Below are positions 55,901 through 64,000 of a stretch of 64,000 nucleotides of DNA, in pieces. The notes under the pieces are model-generated. The model was given only the letters and a program-made list of their open reading frames with translations, searched no databases and had not been told where the DNA came from. The stretch comes from Symsagittifera roscoffensis. Lineage: Eukaryota > Xenacoelomorpha > Acoela > Convolutidae. The stretch spans positions 68,054,727-68,118,726 of the forward strand of contig NC_087063.1 of assembly GCF_963678635.1 (NCBI RefSeq), written 5' to 3'. Position numbers and translations under genes: made by a program. The stretch's first letter is position 1. The number at the start of each line of letters is the position of its first letter.

Positions 55901-58366
55901 CGACCTAGAGATCTCACGCACTAACTACTCAGACGCGGACGCTTAATAAATCACAAACACCAGTTACAAATAAAGCAAAGAGCAGATGCTATTAAACTTC
56001 CAATGCTACAGGTCGTTGACTTTTAACAAGATCGTTGACTTTTGATGTTCATTTAGAAGCAGCACAAAAGATGCACTTTATAAAGGGCCACAAAAAGTGG
56101 CACTTTTATTTGCGACCTAGATTGAAAAAAAATTGCTTCGTACTGCCACACTAAGCTTCGCTTGAGTAATAGCTGTAATAACAGCACTACTGTGAAAATA
56201 GACTTTTTAAAATGAAAGCAGAGTAAAAAATGCAGCTTTTGAAAATTTAAATAAACAACTTTCATCGCTAATCTTTTCTAGGATGTCATTTGGCTAATTC
56301 CAAACTAAAAACTAAGCTGGCATCCTATTGATTCCTGGTTGCTTGACTGAAATTAAAATCGATAGTATCAGAACCTCAATCTCTGTAAAGCTTGGAATGT
56401 TACTAACCACCTGCTTCGTTAGAGACGCAGCACTGAGAGTGATGTGCTAGATCGTTGAACTGGTGTCGAAACACACTCTCTGCCGCCTCCCAAAATGGAC
56501 CCACCGCTGGTCCCGATTGGCCCCCGTTGTAGGTCAAATTGGTTCCATGAGAACTTCCGGGCAAGGAGAGAATCAGGGTTTCCACGTGACCAGTTCCCAG
56601 TTTACTTCCAACTGAAAATTTTTCAAAGCGGACATCAAATAACTTTCCTTGTTAATTTTCCATTCATAACTAATTTTTAGAAAAAATTCATTGACTTTTT
56701 GCAACCGCAGTGATTTTATTTTAAATCCATTTTGCTCGCTCGTATTTGCCACGAAATTTTAAAATAGTCGGTTTAAAATCCATCCCTTAAAGTATGGCAA
56801 TGTTTTGCCTGACAGTTATATAAGTTTGATTGGTCAAGAACATCGAACTCACCTATGTTTAAGGCTTCTTTCACACACTCTGCTCCAGCGCTCACTACAA
56901 AGAGCTTTACTGAAACAAATACTACCCTTTAAATATCGATACCACAAAGAATCTTCTAGCTGCTAGTTTCTAGAATAAATAGCTAATTTTTGATCATCTA
57001 TACTGAAAAGAGTTCAACAGTTTATATTGCTGAAGGTTAAAACAATTTCTCCGCATCGAAACAAGATCTAAGCTTTTATACCAGGAGAAAGTTAGCATTA
57101 GTATAATATGACTCGAGTTAGTCCTTAGATTATCTAGTCCAGTACTAGCGATCACGATCACACATATCATCTTTTAACGTTTCTTATTCCTTGTTCGCAC
57201 CAGCTTACTACACTGAAATTGGGGCTGTCATTTCAGCCTATGTCTTGATTAAGTCTCACCTGTGACCTTGAGGTTCTGTCTGTCCTCGGTTATTCCACTG
57301 ACATTCGTGATCTGACTGTAGTCCATGTCCACTGCAGACAGGTGCTACAAAAGAAGAAATGGATTACAGATGTTCATTTAAGTACCCACATTTGAAAATC
57401 AGATAACTGAAAGGGAAGACATGAGAGCACTTACTTTAGTCTCATGTTTGTTGATTGAAGCCAGCCATTTACCCAGAGTTTTTGCGCACGTCAGTTTGAT
57501 CTGCATAGAACAACCACACTTTATTGCAAATCCGGAACGAAAAATTAAAAAGAAAAAGAGGGTTACTCATCACAACAAAAAACTTATTATTTTTCGCCAG
57601 TTCTCTCAAAAATGCCCGAATTGTAAGAATGCCTGTAAAATCAACCCTTTTGTAAAAACCGCAGATTCTTATTTTCAGGAATGCAGTTTTCGGCTACTTT
57701 CGACTTTCGCTATTATACCCACAAACAGTAGCGGACTTAAGAGGGAGGGGGCGGACTCCCTCCCATTTCAGGGATTCGACGCCTTGACTACCCAACGGGT
57801 CCCCCTTTGGTACTATTTTAAGACATCCCATTTCGGCTGACCGACCTTAAAACTTTCTACAGGCGCCCTTAGCGCCAAATTATACTAAGCTGGAGGGGAG
57901 CGCGAGCCAAAACGCCTTTTTTGGCCTGTTTTTCAAAAAATTTGCCTGTGGCTGATTAAATTAGGGTCTTATAAAGATTTGCGAGAGCTCGGAAAATCAA
58001 TTTGGTCGACAAAAACTTCGAAACCGGCCAACCCCTCAAAAAAATCCTAAATCTGCCCTGCCCACAAAAAATATGTTCCTCAGTTTTGTAGAATAAAGCC
58101 TGCAGATTGGCTAAAATCATGTAATTATGCGTCACAGACAAAAAGCCAATGCCAAATTTTAGAGGCAGAAGAAACAACCTCGAAAAAATATATCCCATTG
58201 AAAATTTAGATACCTCTTCTGTGACGGTTGGTGACCTTCTGTAGACAAATCCCCGGTTGATGATGTTACCAGTATGAAATAACAACGAACTTGCATTCGG
58301 AATTGCAGGCAACACTTCGTCCACACCTCTCGGGTCAATTTCGGCAACTATTGTTGAGCCGCTCAT
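49848..58366 (-). CDS. GCLM: Glutamate-cysteine ligase regulatory (modifier) subunit, eight exons
   Basis: Exons (minus strand): 58366-58214, 57500-57435, 57344-57260, 56909-56853, 56611-56411, 52939-52779, 50416-50225, 49964-49848; total 1032 bases, 343 aa. All introns are GT-AG and all phases agree. GCLM pairs with the catalytic subunit GCLC in the cytosol and lowers its Km for glutamate in the first step of glutathione synthesis; it has an aldo-keto-reductase-like fold without catalysis. Recognised blocks: HTGNIINRG, KTLGKW, KVTVKLFVVS, the NxDVCC block, DIQLLTHNDPREIL and the C-terminal VLRYSGLVKCRGIIHTKGY. The protein is about 70 residues longer than the human one (274 aa) because of Gly/Ser-rich insertions spanning exons 5-6. 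Intron 5 (3471 bases) houses a MULE transposon on the opposite strand. The start ATG at 58366 has A at -3. Confidence 0.92.
50225..50416 (-). CDS. GCLM: GCLM exon 7
   Basis: 192 bases between ATCTAG and GTGACA. Carries the most diagnostic part, DIQLLTHNDPREIL, preceded by the INMDVCCSPPEDL block. Confidence 0.93.
51388..51875 (+). repeat. GACTGCTCGTAT family copy in GCLM intron 6
   Basis: Starts AACAAGACTGCTCGTATCAA and keeps all core blocks in order: GGAGCAGTAATAAC, CTCCGCTAACGCGTTAATAG, ATCGCGCGTTAATTG, GGCCAAAATGGCAATC and ATCACAGGTGGAATATC. It lies antisense to GCLM and more than 27 kb from the main cluster, so the family is dispersed. Confidence 0.8.
52412..52672. repeat. Foldback/MITE-like unit with repeated CAGTGCCGAAAA motif
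   Basis: After a C run and an A run, CAACAGTGCC starts the unit at about 52448 and TCGGCACTGTTGAACCCCCC closes it at about 52672, its inverse. Inside, AACAGTGCCGAAAAA and its complement occur at least five more times. Lies in GCLM intron 6, just past exon 6. Confidence 0.65.
52779..52939 (-). CDS. GCLM: GCLM exon 6
   Basis: 161 bases between TTTAG and GTAATT. Begins with a Ser/Arg/Gly-rich linker, then FISWTLGLSDLNAASLRDL, the GTSDL-type block of the family. Confidence 0.87.
53357..53365. repeat. Left target-site duplication, 9 bp
   Basis: GCCAAATAT directly before the transposon end. The same nine bases follow the right end at 55863-55871. Nine bases is the hallmark length for Mutator-like insertion. 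Confidence 0.88.
53729..55066 (+). CDS. MULE transposase with N-terminal FLYWCH zinc finger (445 aa)
   Basis: Residues about 10-66 form a FLYWCH finger (HWRC at 34-37, C45, H63 and H65), a DNA-binding module often joined to MULE transposases in animals. Residues about 180-395 are the MULE transposase domain: LVDGTFK with D187, LIDFE with D249, a GCYFHLCQ block at 268-275, and TTNAVEGWH with E388. These are the three DDE acidic residues. A short helical tail follows. The start ATG is the first in frame after the left terminal repeat, and no intron is needed. The protein cuts the element out and inserts it, making 9-bp duplications. No stops or frameshifts. Confidence 0.93.
   Translation: MNSFTWGTSQKGQTLIILDGHEFQKERDTKTTTHWRCSKWRSYKCPKTLITSGSDIISQSNEHSHELNAGRSEARQLVQQMKETVRSQLNPVNSQIIAASLQLVQDEKATQLSLPSRSALTRTLNRNKQTTSLPTIATDDRHFETPDRFKQFCLFDSGKQDTERILIFGDLENLKALKLYNKTWLVDGTFKICPSQFYQLYTVHIQIGGFYPPCVYALLRNKRLSTYNKFLSALKSLIGDVTPERILIDFEIAALSAFTSHYETDIKGCYFHLCQSFMRKISELGLKKTYESNSELVLALNMIPALSFVPESKVEIVFDLVIEEICSVATKLDISQNDLEKLDELTAYFQKTYIRGDLFGRITLFPLSLWNHYQNAVCGLARTTNAVEGWHLGVTALFQGSHPSIHTFLEKIQLDSYNQKFNILKASSGIINLSRKKYCDLNEKV
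55067..55744. other. 3' part of the MULE between transposase and right repeat
   Basis: Non-coding. Contains a GC-richer block at 55201-55370 (CGCAATACT near 55240 mirrored as AGTATTGCG near 55350) that may be a small secondary insertion. Confidence 0.4.
55863..55871. repeat. Right target-site duplication, 9 bp
   Basis: GCCAAATAT, identical to 53357-53365. Confidence 0.88.
56411..56611 (-). CDS. GCLM: GCLM exon 5
   Basis: 201 bases between TTTCAG and GTGGTT. GHVETLILSLP and PFWEAAESV align with the central strand/helix of GCLM. In between and after are lineage-specific insertions. Confidence 0.85.
56853..56909 (-). CDS. GCLM: GCLM exon 4
   Basis: 57 bases between TTTCAG and GTGAGT, phase 1 to phase 1; KLFVVSAGAECVKEALNI. 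Confidence 0.88.
57260..57344 (-). CDS. GCLM: GCLM exon 3
   Basis: 85 bases between TTGTAG and GTGAGA, leaving in phase 1. Ends with the ITEDRQNLKVT block conserved in the family. Confidence 0.88.
57435..57500 (-). CDS. GCLM: GCLM exon 2
   Basis: 22 codons between TATGCAG and GTAAGT; IKLTCAKTLGKWLASINKHE. Phase 0 at both ends. Confidence 0.88.
57725..57825 (+). repeat. Dispersed GC-rich repeat, copy 2
   Basis: Inverted relative of 48505-48595, inside GCLM intron 1. Possibly a SINE or MITE remnant. Confidence 0.5.
58214..58366 (-). CDS. GCLM: GCLM exon 1 (coding part)
   Basis: 51 codons, phase 0 exit at GAAGAG/GTATCT. Contains FHTGNIINRGFVYRR, aligned with the N-terminal block of vertebrate GCLM. 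No in-frame ATG lies between here and the upstream in-frame stop, and a GTG further up is unlikely as a start. Confidence 0.88.
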
Positions 58367-58399
58367 GATGAGGAGTTGATACGAATTCAATTCTATCAC

Positions 58400-58995
58400 C
58401 TTTCTTTGTAAATTACAATCAGCTTCTGTAACAACTTGTAAATATTGCTTGTACTTTGACTCGGCTGCACAAAAAATAAAACTTCAACTAACAGCAATAT
58501 TCGTGACCAGTTTTACAAAGTTATACTAAGTATGGTACTATCAAAGTAAGTTGGCCGTGCTAAAATTTACTCGTCTAGTTTGATCTAAAACGTCAATAGC
58601 TTTTCAAAACTAATCAGTCCAATCACGTGACACGAATAAAGTCAAGCAGCAAATGAAAACAATTTTGAACTCGCGGGCAAAGAGTCGTTAATCGTCCAGA
58701 TCTGCTATTTCGCTTTCGTTACTGCACTGAAGGTAGAGGCGTTGAGTTGTTGCGAGGATGGCTTTGGTCTCTTTGTTGTTAAAACTCTGACGACTAAGTT
58801 AGACACGTTTCAAACTGTCTGAAAACACAGGTCATACTCAGGAACACATCAAGTAAAAGCTTCAAGAAATAAAAAAAGGCTTCAATTTAGAGAAAAACCT
58901 TTGTGAGTCATTTTCGAAAGAAACGTTACTTCCGCGAATTTCAGACCATATCAAAGAAACAAATTTTCTTTTGAACTTTTTTAAACAAATCGTAT
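58400..58995. other. GCLM upstream region
   Basis: Contains the 5' UTR and presumably the promoter of GCLM on the minus strand. I see no firm TATA box or antioxidant-response element. A TGTAAATTACAAT word at 58407 is shared with the repeat at 1-140. Confidence 0.4.
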
Positions 58996-59918
58996 GATTA
59001 CGGTATAAGAGGACCAGCATATGATATTCTAGTTTCATATTTATCAGAACGAAAACAGTTGGTAAGCATCAACAGAATCAAATTGCAAGGTCAAAAAAAT
59101 AAAATACGGAGTTCCGCAAGGCTCAATTCTAGGACCCCTATTTTCATTCTGTTTAATGAAAATATACTAAAATTCAATGCAAACACAAATGTCTATCTCT
59201 ATGCCGATGATGCAGCCATTAAAACTCACTGAAAAATCAATACTAATTAAAAACCATGAAAATGCATTGACAAAAGCAAAGGAATGGTTGGACGAAAGCA
59301 AACTGACTTTGAACTGAGATAAAACTAAAACACCCATTTAAAAAAACAACTACACATTTAAAATGAACAACAAAGACATAGGGCAAAAATCCGCTTTCAA
59401 ATATCTGGGTTTGTATCTCTATAAAAAAACTGGAATTCATAGATCACATTGATATTGTTAATACTAAGCTTAATAAATTCTGTGGAATCATTTATCAACT
59501 GCGTAAGATTTAAAATAAACAGCAACTGAATCAGTTTTACCAAACATACGTTAAGCCTGTTGTTCAATATGGCGTGTTATTATACGGGTCGACTTCCAAA
59601 TCAAACCTTAACAAGATTGATCTAACCATCAACAGATTGAATAGAGTCTTAGGTTTCAAAAGAGTTCGATTCAGTATATTAATTGCGGGAAAAAGGCAAA
59701 TATATAATGTTGAAAAGCTTCATTTACACGAACGCTTAAAACTTCTCTGTAAAATTATTCGCGGTGAATGTGAATCTGTGACTCTCAGCAAAACAATCAC
59801 ATCTGACGAACTAATCAAATTACATCATAGTCATAAACGACTAAAGAAACTTGTGACCAACTCTGAAAAACACCATAAGTTTTCAATTGTTATTAGAACT
59901 CGAAAACTCTACAATTAG
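58996..59918 (+). pseudogene. LINE (non-LTR retrotransposon) reverse transcriptase fragment
   Basis: DYGIRGPAYDILVSYLSERK, then in a shifted frame GVPQGSILGPLF, then LYADDA (the catalytic YADD near 59200), are classic RT blocks of Jockey/CR1-like LINEs. The C-terminal part, KYLGLYL and then an intact 114-codon frame at 59574-59918 starting LLYGSTSKSNL, matches the region after RT. At least three frameshifts or stops. The 5' half with the endonuclease is missing, as usual for truncated LINE copies. Confidence 0.85.
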
Positions 59919-60954
59919 CTCATAAGTTTCTACAACTCCATAAATTTCTAGAGACGACAACAATAGGAAATGAAGAGTTAATTAATTAAGTATTCTAATT
60001 TTTCTCATAGAATCGGTTTTCTCCAATGTTTATATCTTACAAATTTAATTTTTCAAATTTCTAACTAAATAAGTTTTCCTTTCTACAGTCTTAAAAAGTT
60101 TTCATTCTATACTATTGTAAAACAAAAACGGTGGTATTAGACCACCATACCAAACAAAACCTGTTCTTTTTTGCGCTCAGAGACGTCTGAAAACAGCCAG
60201 AATTTGTCTAATGACGATCTCCCAGATTCGGGTCTTTCAAGTGATCATTTATATAAATAAATTGATCAATGTGAACCTAAACTGGAATTAATTTATTATG
60301 ATTGAAGCTCGTAGCATATATAGCGTCGTATCATATTTAGGATAATTGCACAGCAACCGGCTACCCTTGTTTCAACAAAAACTTCTAATACGATACCACA
60401 ATAGATCACAGAATGTTCCAAACACACTTATTTAAGAAAACAATTTCAAAAACTCAGAAGCAAACACATATGCCCGAAAAATTGCTCCTGACTTCTTTTT
60501 TCAAGATTGCAAAAAATACCAAAAAATGTCAAAAAAAAAACTATTAAAAAAACGGACATGAGAAAAATTTAAATCACTAAATAAATATTTAAATAGATTT
60601 GGAAAAATGTAAATTGATGCCAGCAATTTTTTTATTTTCTGGAACAATTTGGATTTAAATTTTGAGGAGCCACTGAGTTCAAAAATGATTGCAAATTGTC
60701 GCAAATTGATATACGTTTATCTCAAATGAAAGTACAATAGGAAAAATCTCAAGAAACAGTTGTCCGGGGTTTCTTAAGTATTGAATCAAAATTTATCAAG
60801 GGGTAATTACGCAAACCTTTTATGAGGCAGCTAAACTGATACAACTCAGTCAGAAGCCATTTAGGATAAAATCGACTAGCGTGTGACGCCCCTCCGGTGC
60901 TTCGAATTCTTGACAGCTCATGAAAAACCGCATGCATTGGAAACCACATCTGCA

Positions 60955-61830
60955 GGCTTAGTGTACTCTGACAGCACCCAATTATATGGCTGGTAATTTG
61001 ATATTTTAAAATTTTTTTAATTCCTATTTTGCGTCATCTCGAAAAAGTCGAATCTCGAAAAGTACAAATATTTGAGTAGTCTTATTTGGAGGCAAGATTT
61101 ACAACTCCTGGGAGTACCCTGGCAGCACCCAATTACATAGTGAGGATAATTAAATTTTGAGAAATTTTCTAAACTTAAGTAAATTGAAAACGTGGAAAAA
61201 AATTAGAAAAAAATCCTCATATCTCGAAAACTACAAGGATTTGGGCAGTCATCTTTGGAGGCAAGATTTGCAACCCCTATATGTACCCAGTTAGCACCCA
61301 GCTACAGGATTAGGAATTTCAAATTTAAAAAAAATTGAAGTTTTGTTTTCTGAAAAGTACAAAGATTTGGGGAGTTATAATTGGATGCTAGCTTCACAAC
61401 CCGTGAGAGTACTCTGACAGCCCTCAACTACAGGGTTAGGAATTTCGAAATTTGAAAAAAAAAATTTCGTTTGTGTTTTCTGGAACTTAAAAAAAATCAC
61501 AAAACTTCATATCTCGTAAAATACCAGAAAATGAGCAGACATATTTGGAGGCAAGGTTCGCAACCCCCTGAGAGTACTCTGATAGTACCAACTACAGGGT
61601 TGGGAATTTCAAACTTTGAAGAAAAATTAATTTAAGTTTTTTGAAATTTTTTTAAAAAATCGCAAAAAGGCATATCTCGAAAACTACAAGGATTTGAGCA
61701 GTCATAATTAGAGGCGAGGTTCGCATCACCTGAGAGTACTCTGACAGCACCCAACTACAGGGTAAGGAATTTCAAATTTTGAAAGAAAAAAATTAATTTA
61801 AATTTTTTGAAATTTTTCACAGGTCTGATG
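60955..61830. repeat. Degenerate satellite, six units of about 125-170 bp
   Basis: GTACTCTGACAGCACCCAA and variants start units near 60962, 61114, 61283, 61408, 61574 and 61734. Each has a T/A-rich middle, then CATATCTCGAAAACTACAAG and GGAGGCAAGGTTCGCAACCC. Spacing varies by deletions in the A/T part. Confidence 0.85.
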
Positions 61831-62539
61831 AAATTGATTTTCAAAGGAGCGACTGCCTTGACGAAAATGCATTGATTTGAATTTACTGCTGCAAATCATA
61901 TCACTTCAAAGACCGCCTTTGACGGCTAAAAACATTATGGCAGGTAAAAAGGACGCAAAACCAAAACCTTGTTTTTCGTGCACTTCTAAAGAAAAACGAA
62001 AATCACTTAGAATTTAGATATCTACTCTAGCCAGTACATTACTCCTCATCAGTGAGACAACAAAAGTTTGTAAAAACTCCGTAAGAGCAGAGCGCTAAAG
62101 CAAATGACCTAGTTAATAGAACAAAACTGTCGATGGCTTTGCGATAGAAAATTCTGACCACTGCAAAACAAATGAAAACAAAAAAATAAGAACGTTTTTG
62201 AAAAACTAAACGTTTTCTTTCGAGGGCATAAACATTCGCATCAAATCATTAATATTCTCAAACATAACCAACATAAAGTTGGAAAACAAGCCACGAACAC
62301 AAGCAAACAGAAAAAACTCTCACGAATAATTTATGACTGACACTTTTTTTTAAACTAAAATTGGCCTAGTATGATAAAACTGGATCAATAGGTAAATATC
62401 TTATTCCACTTCGAAAAACTTATATTAAAATCTACTTCAAAAACTAGAAGCCGTTCACGTCTTTTAAGACCTTTACCCTTTAGCTGTACGATAATGGAGT
62501 TTGTCTTCCTTTTATCAAAGAAAATAAACTTAGCTTAAA
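61831..62539. other. No gene recognised
   Basis: Nothing beyond incidental short frames. Confidence 0.35.
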
Positions 62540-62850
62540 AACATGACTGCTTGTATATCAAGGCAAAGCCCTGAAAGTTCTGACTGTCCCTTAATTGGTA
62601 TCGAATAGTTGTTTGTAAATGATAATAAAAAATAAGTATGCCGTCGATTAGCATGCCTCAATTCAATTTCGAACAATTTAACAATGCGGTATAACTCGCC
62701 ACGTATAAATACATCGCGTTACGCTTTTAGCATCATACACAACCTTCACAGGCGCGCATGAATTAGTTCATATCATGACCAAATAGGTAACTATGAAATC
62801 CCCCGAATTTTACAAAATTATTCTAAGGTAAAGTAACATTTTCCATTTGA
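62540..62850 (+). repeat. Decayed GACTGCTCGTAT family copy
   Basis: AACATGACTGCTTGTATATC, AAGGCAAAGCCCTGAAAGTT and a degraded core (ATACATCGCGTTACG, TTTTCCATTTGAGCTCA). A ninth clear occurrence in the window. Confidence 0.65.
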
Positions 62851-64000
62851 GCTCAGAAAATCGATATCTTCAGTGAGTGTTGAACCTTCATGACTTCGTT
62901 AAAATTTTCTGTATGAGGCGCAAACTCAAGCAGTTGGACACGAGTCTTAGTGAAGAACAGGTGAAATAAGCGTTCTTTCCACCAAAAAGCAGATATAAGT
63001 TTCCTATAATCCTTTATTTTTCAAAAAAAATAAGCCGCAAGTAGAAAGTCTGGATGAGCTGTGAAAAGAAAAACCAAGAAAATGTAACTCAGCCGGTCCC
63101 TACTGAACTCTCGACCCAAGATGTCGACAAAGAGCTGTGAAATTTAAGCGGCACAAATGCCACCTAATGATAAAAATGCATTTTTCTAGTGCGTCTCAGA
63201 ATTATCAGCGTGGACTGGGAGCTACGGTTAAAAAGAGGTCAGCCGGTGATCAATTGGTCAAACACACTTCCAAGTAACAACAGTTAAGCCTTGGTGAAGA
63301 GGCGTCAAAATCGAGATAAAAACACAGCAAATGGGTCAAAAGTTATAAGATTGCAGATGATCCATTGTTAATTCGTCTAACAACAGCAAGTAACAGTTCA
63401 CCGTAAATGTCGTAGGACTGAAGGAAGTTTTATCCTTTTTTGAAAAAAAGATCTGTAAGTGCAAATCGTTTGAGGTCAAAAGTGTAACTATTATACCTTA
63501 CCGAAAAGAAAATTATTCACCCTACCGAAAGACATAAGTTCTGTCATGAAAATATTACTGTTGCGTTAAACTGAAATCTGATCAAGTACTGTCAGCTATT
63601 TTGGAACTTCGTTGATTTTGTTCCGATACTGTCTTAAAACCCAATTGTCCCAATTTTCATGTGTTTTCGAAATAATCTTCATGCAGGACAAATAAAAAAC
63701 ATGAAATTTTCATTTGAGCTTTTAAGCGATACTGCCGTAAAATTATCTGTTACTTTGTGATTTTCATTTCCCTGATATCAACTTTTTTTTATAAATAAGC
63801 AACGCAGTTATTGAGTAATTCTATAGATCCTTATAGTACATGTTTTAAGTTTTCGCCTGGAAAAGGAAAGAAAACAAAGTTCACAGATGAACGAATGTCA
63901 CTTTCCGGCTTCAATTCAATTATCTATTTTAGTGGAAAACAACGAGCAAATACAAATTGATGACTTGATTTATCGATCGCACAAAACTCAGCTCCCAAAC
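62851..64000. other. No gene recognised
   Basis: AT-rich, no long frame, no repeat recognised. Confidence 0.35.

Noticed and set aside
60955-61830. Satellite as a CRISPR array
   Set aside because: Units are long, degenerate and similar throughout, without spacers.

Overview
The window is animal nuclear DNA, strongly AT-rich, with spliced genes, canonical GT-AG introns, long non-coding stretches and many mobile elements. Two host genes are visible. One, on the minus strand at 49848-58366, is the regulatory (modifier) subunit of glutamate-cysteine ligase (GCLM) in eight exons; all intron phases agree and the predicted protein is 343 aa. The other, on the plus strand at 44252-45349 with its 5' end not found, encodes a domain of an uncharacterised animal/fungal family with PARP-like His-Tyr-Glu landmarks. 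An invertebrate is likely, but the species cannot be fixed from sequence alone.

Layout. 1-2.6 kb: low-complexity repeats and a foldback. 2.67-8.63 kb: a decayed Ty3/Gypsy-type element on the minus strand (5' LTR, primer site, leader, gag, start of protease). 8.63-23.84 kb: gene-free repeat territory built from one recurring family ('GACTGCTCGTAT' family), with an 808-bp inverted pair, a 630-bp tandem duplication, a 2-kb tandem duplication, smaller duplications and a 260-bp foldback. 23.84-38.1 kb: a second, younger member of the same LTR family, also on the minus strand. It has a 3' LTR, a long 3' non-coding part, and from its 5' side: gag zinc knuckle, protease, RT, RNase H, integrase, two small membrane ORFs, a Pro/Ser-rich ORF without any ATG, an envelope-like glycoprotein and a final unknown 601-aa ORF. 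Its 5' end runs into a 201-N assembly gap in the middle of the zinc knuckle. 38.3-42.5 kb: a much older Ty3/Gypsy pol relic on the plus strand.

43.8-45.4 kb carries the PARP-like gene. GCLM occupies 49.8-58.4 kb; its large fifth intron contains a complete Mutator-like (MULE) DNA transposon (53366-55862) with an intact 445-aa FLYWCH/MULE transposase, terminal inverted repeats and a perfect 9-bp target duplication. The next GCLM intron holds a foldback/MITE-like unit and another copy of the repeat family. 59.0-59.9 kb is a dead LINE reverse-transcriptase fragment, and 60.96-61.83 kb a degenerate satellite of 125-170 bp units.

The most interesting parts are the LTR element with its envelope and extra reading frames packed with ATGA and other overlaps, and a short hairpin in its LTR that differs between two copies by compensating base changes. 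The host genes and the transposons show no sign of working together.
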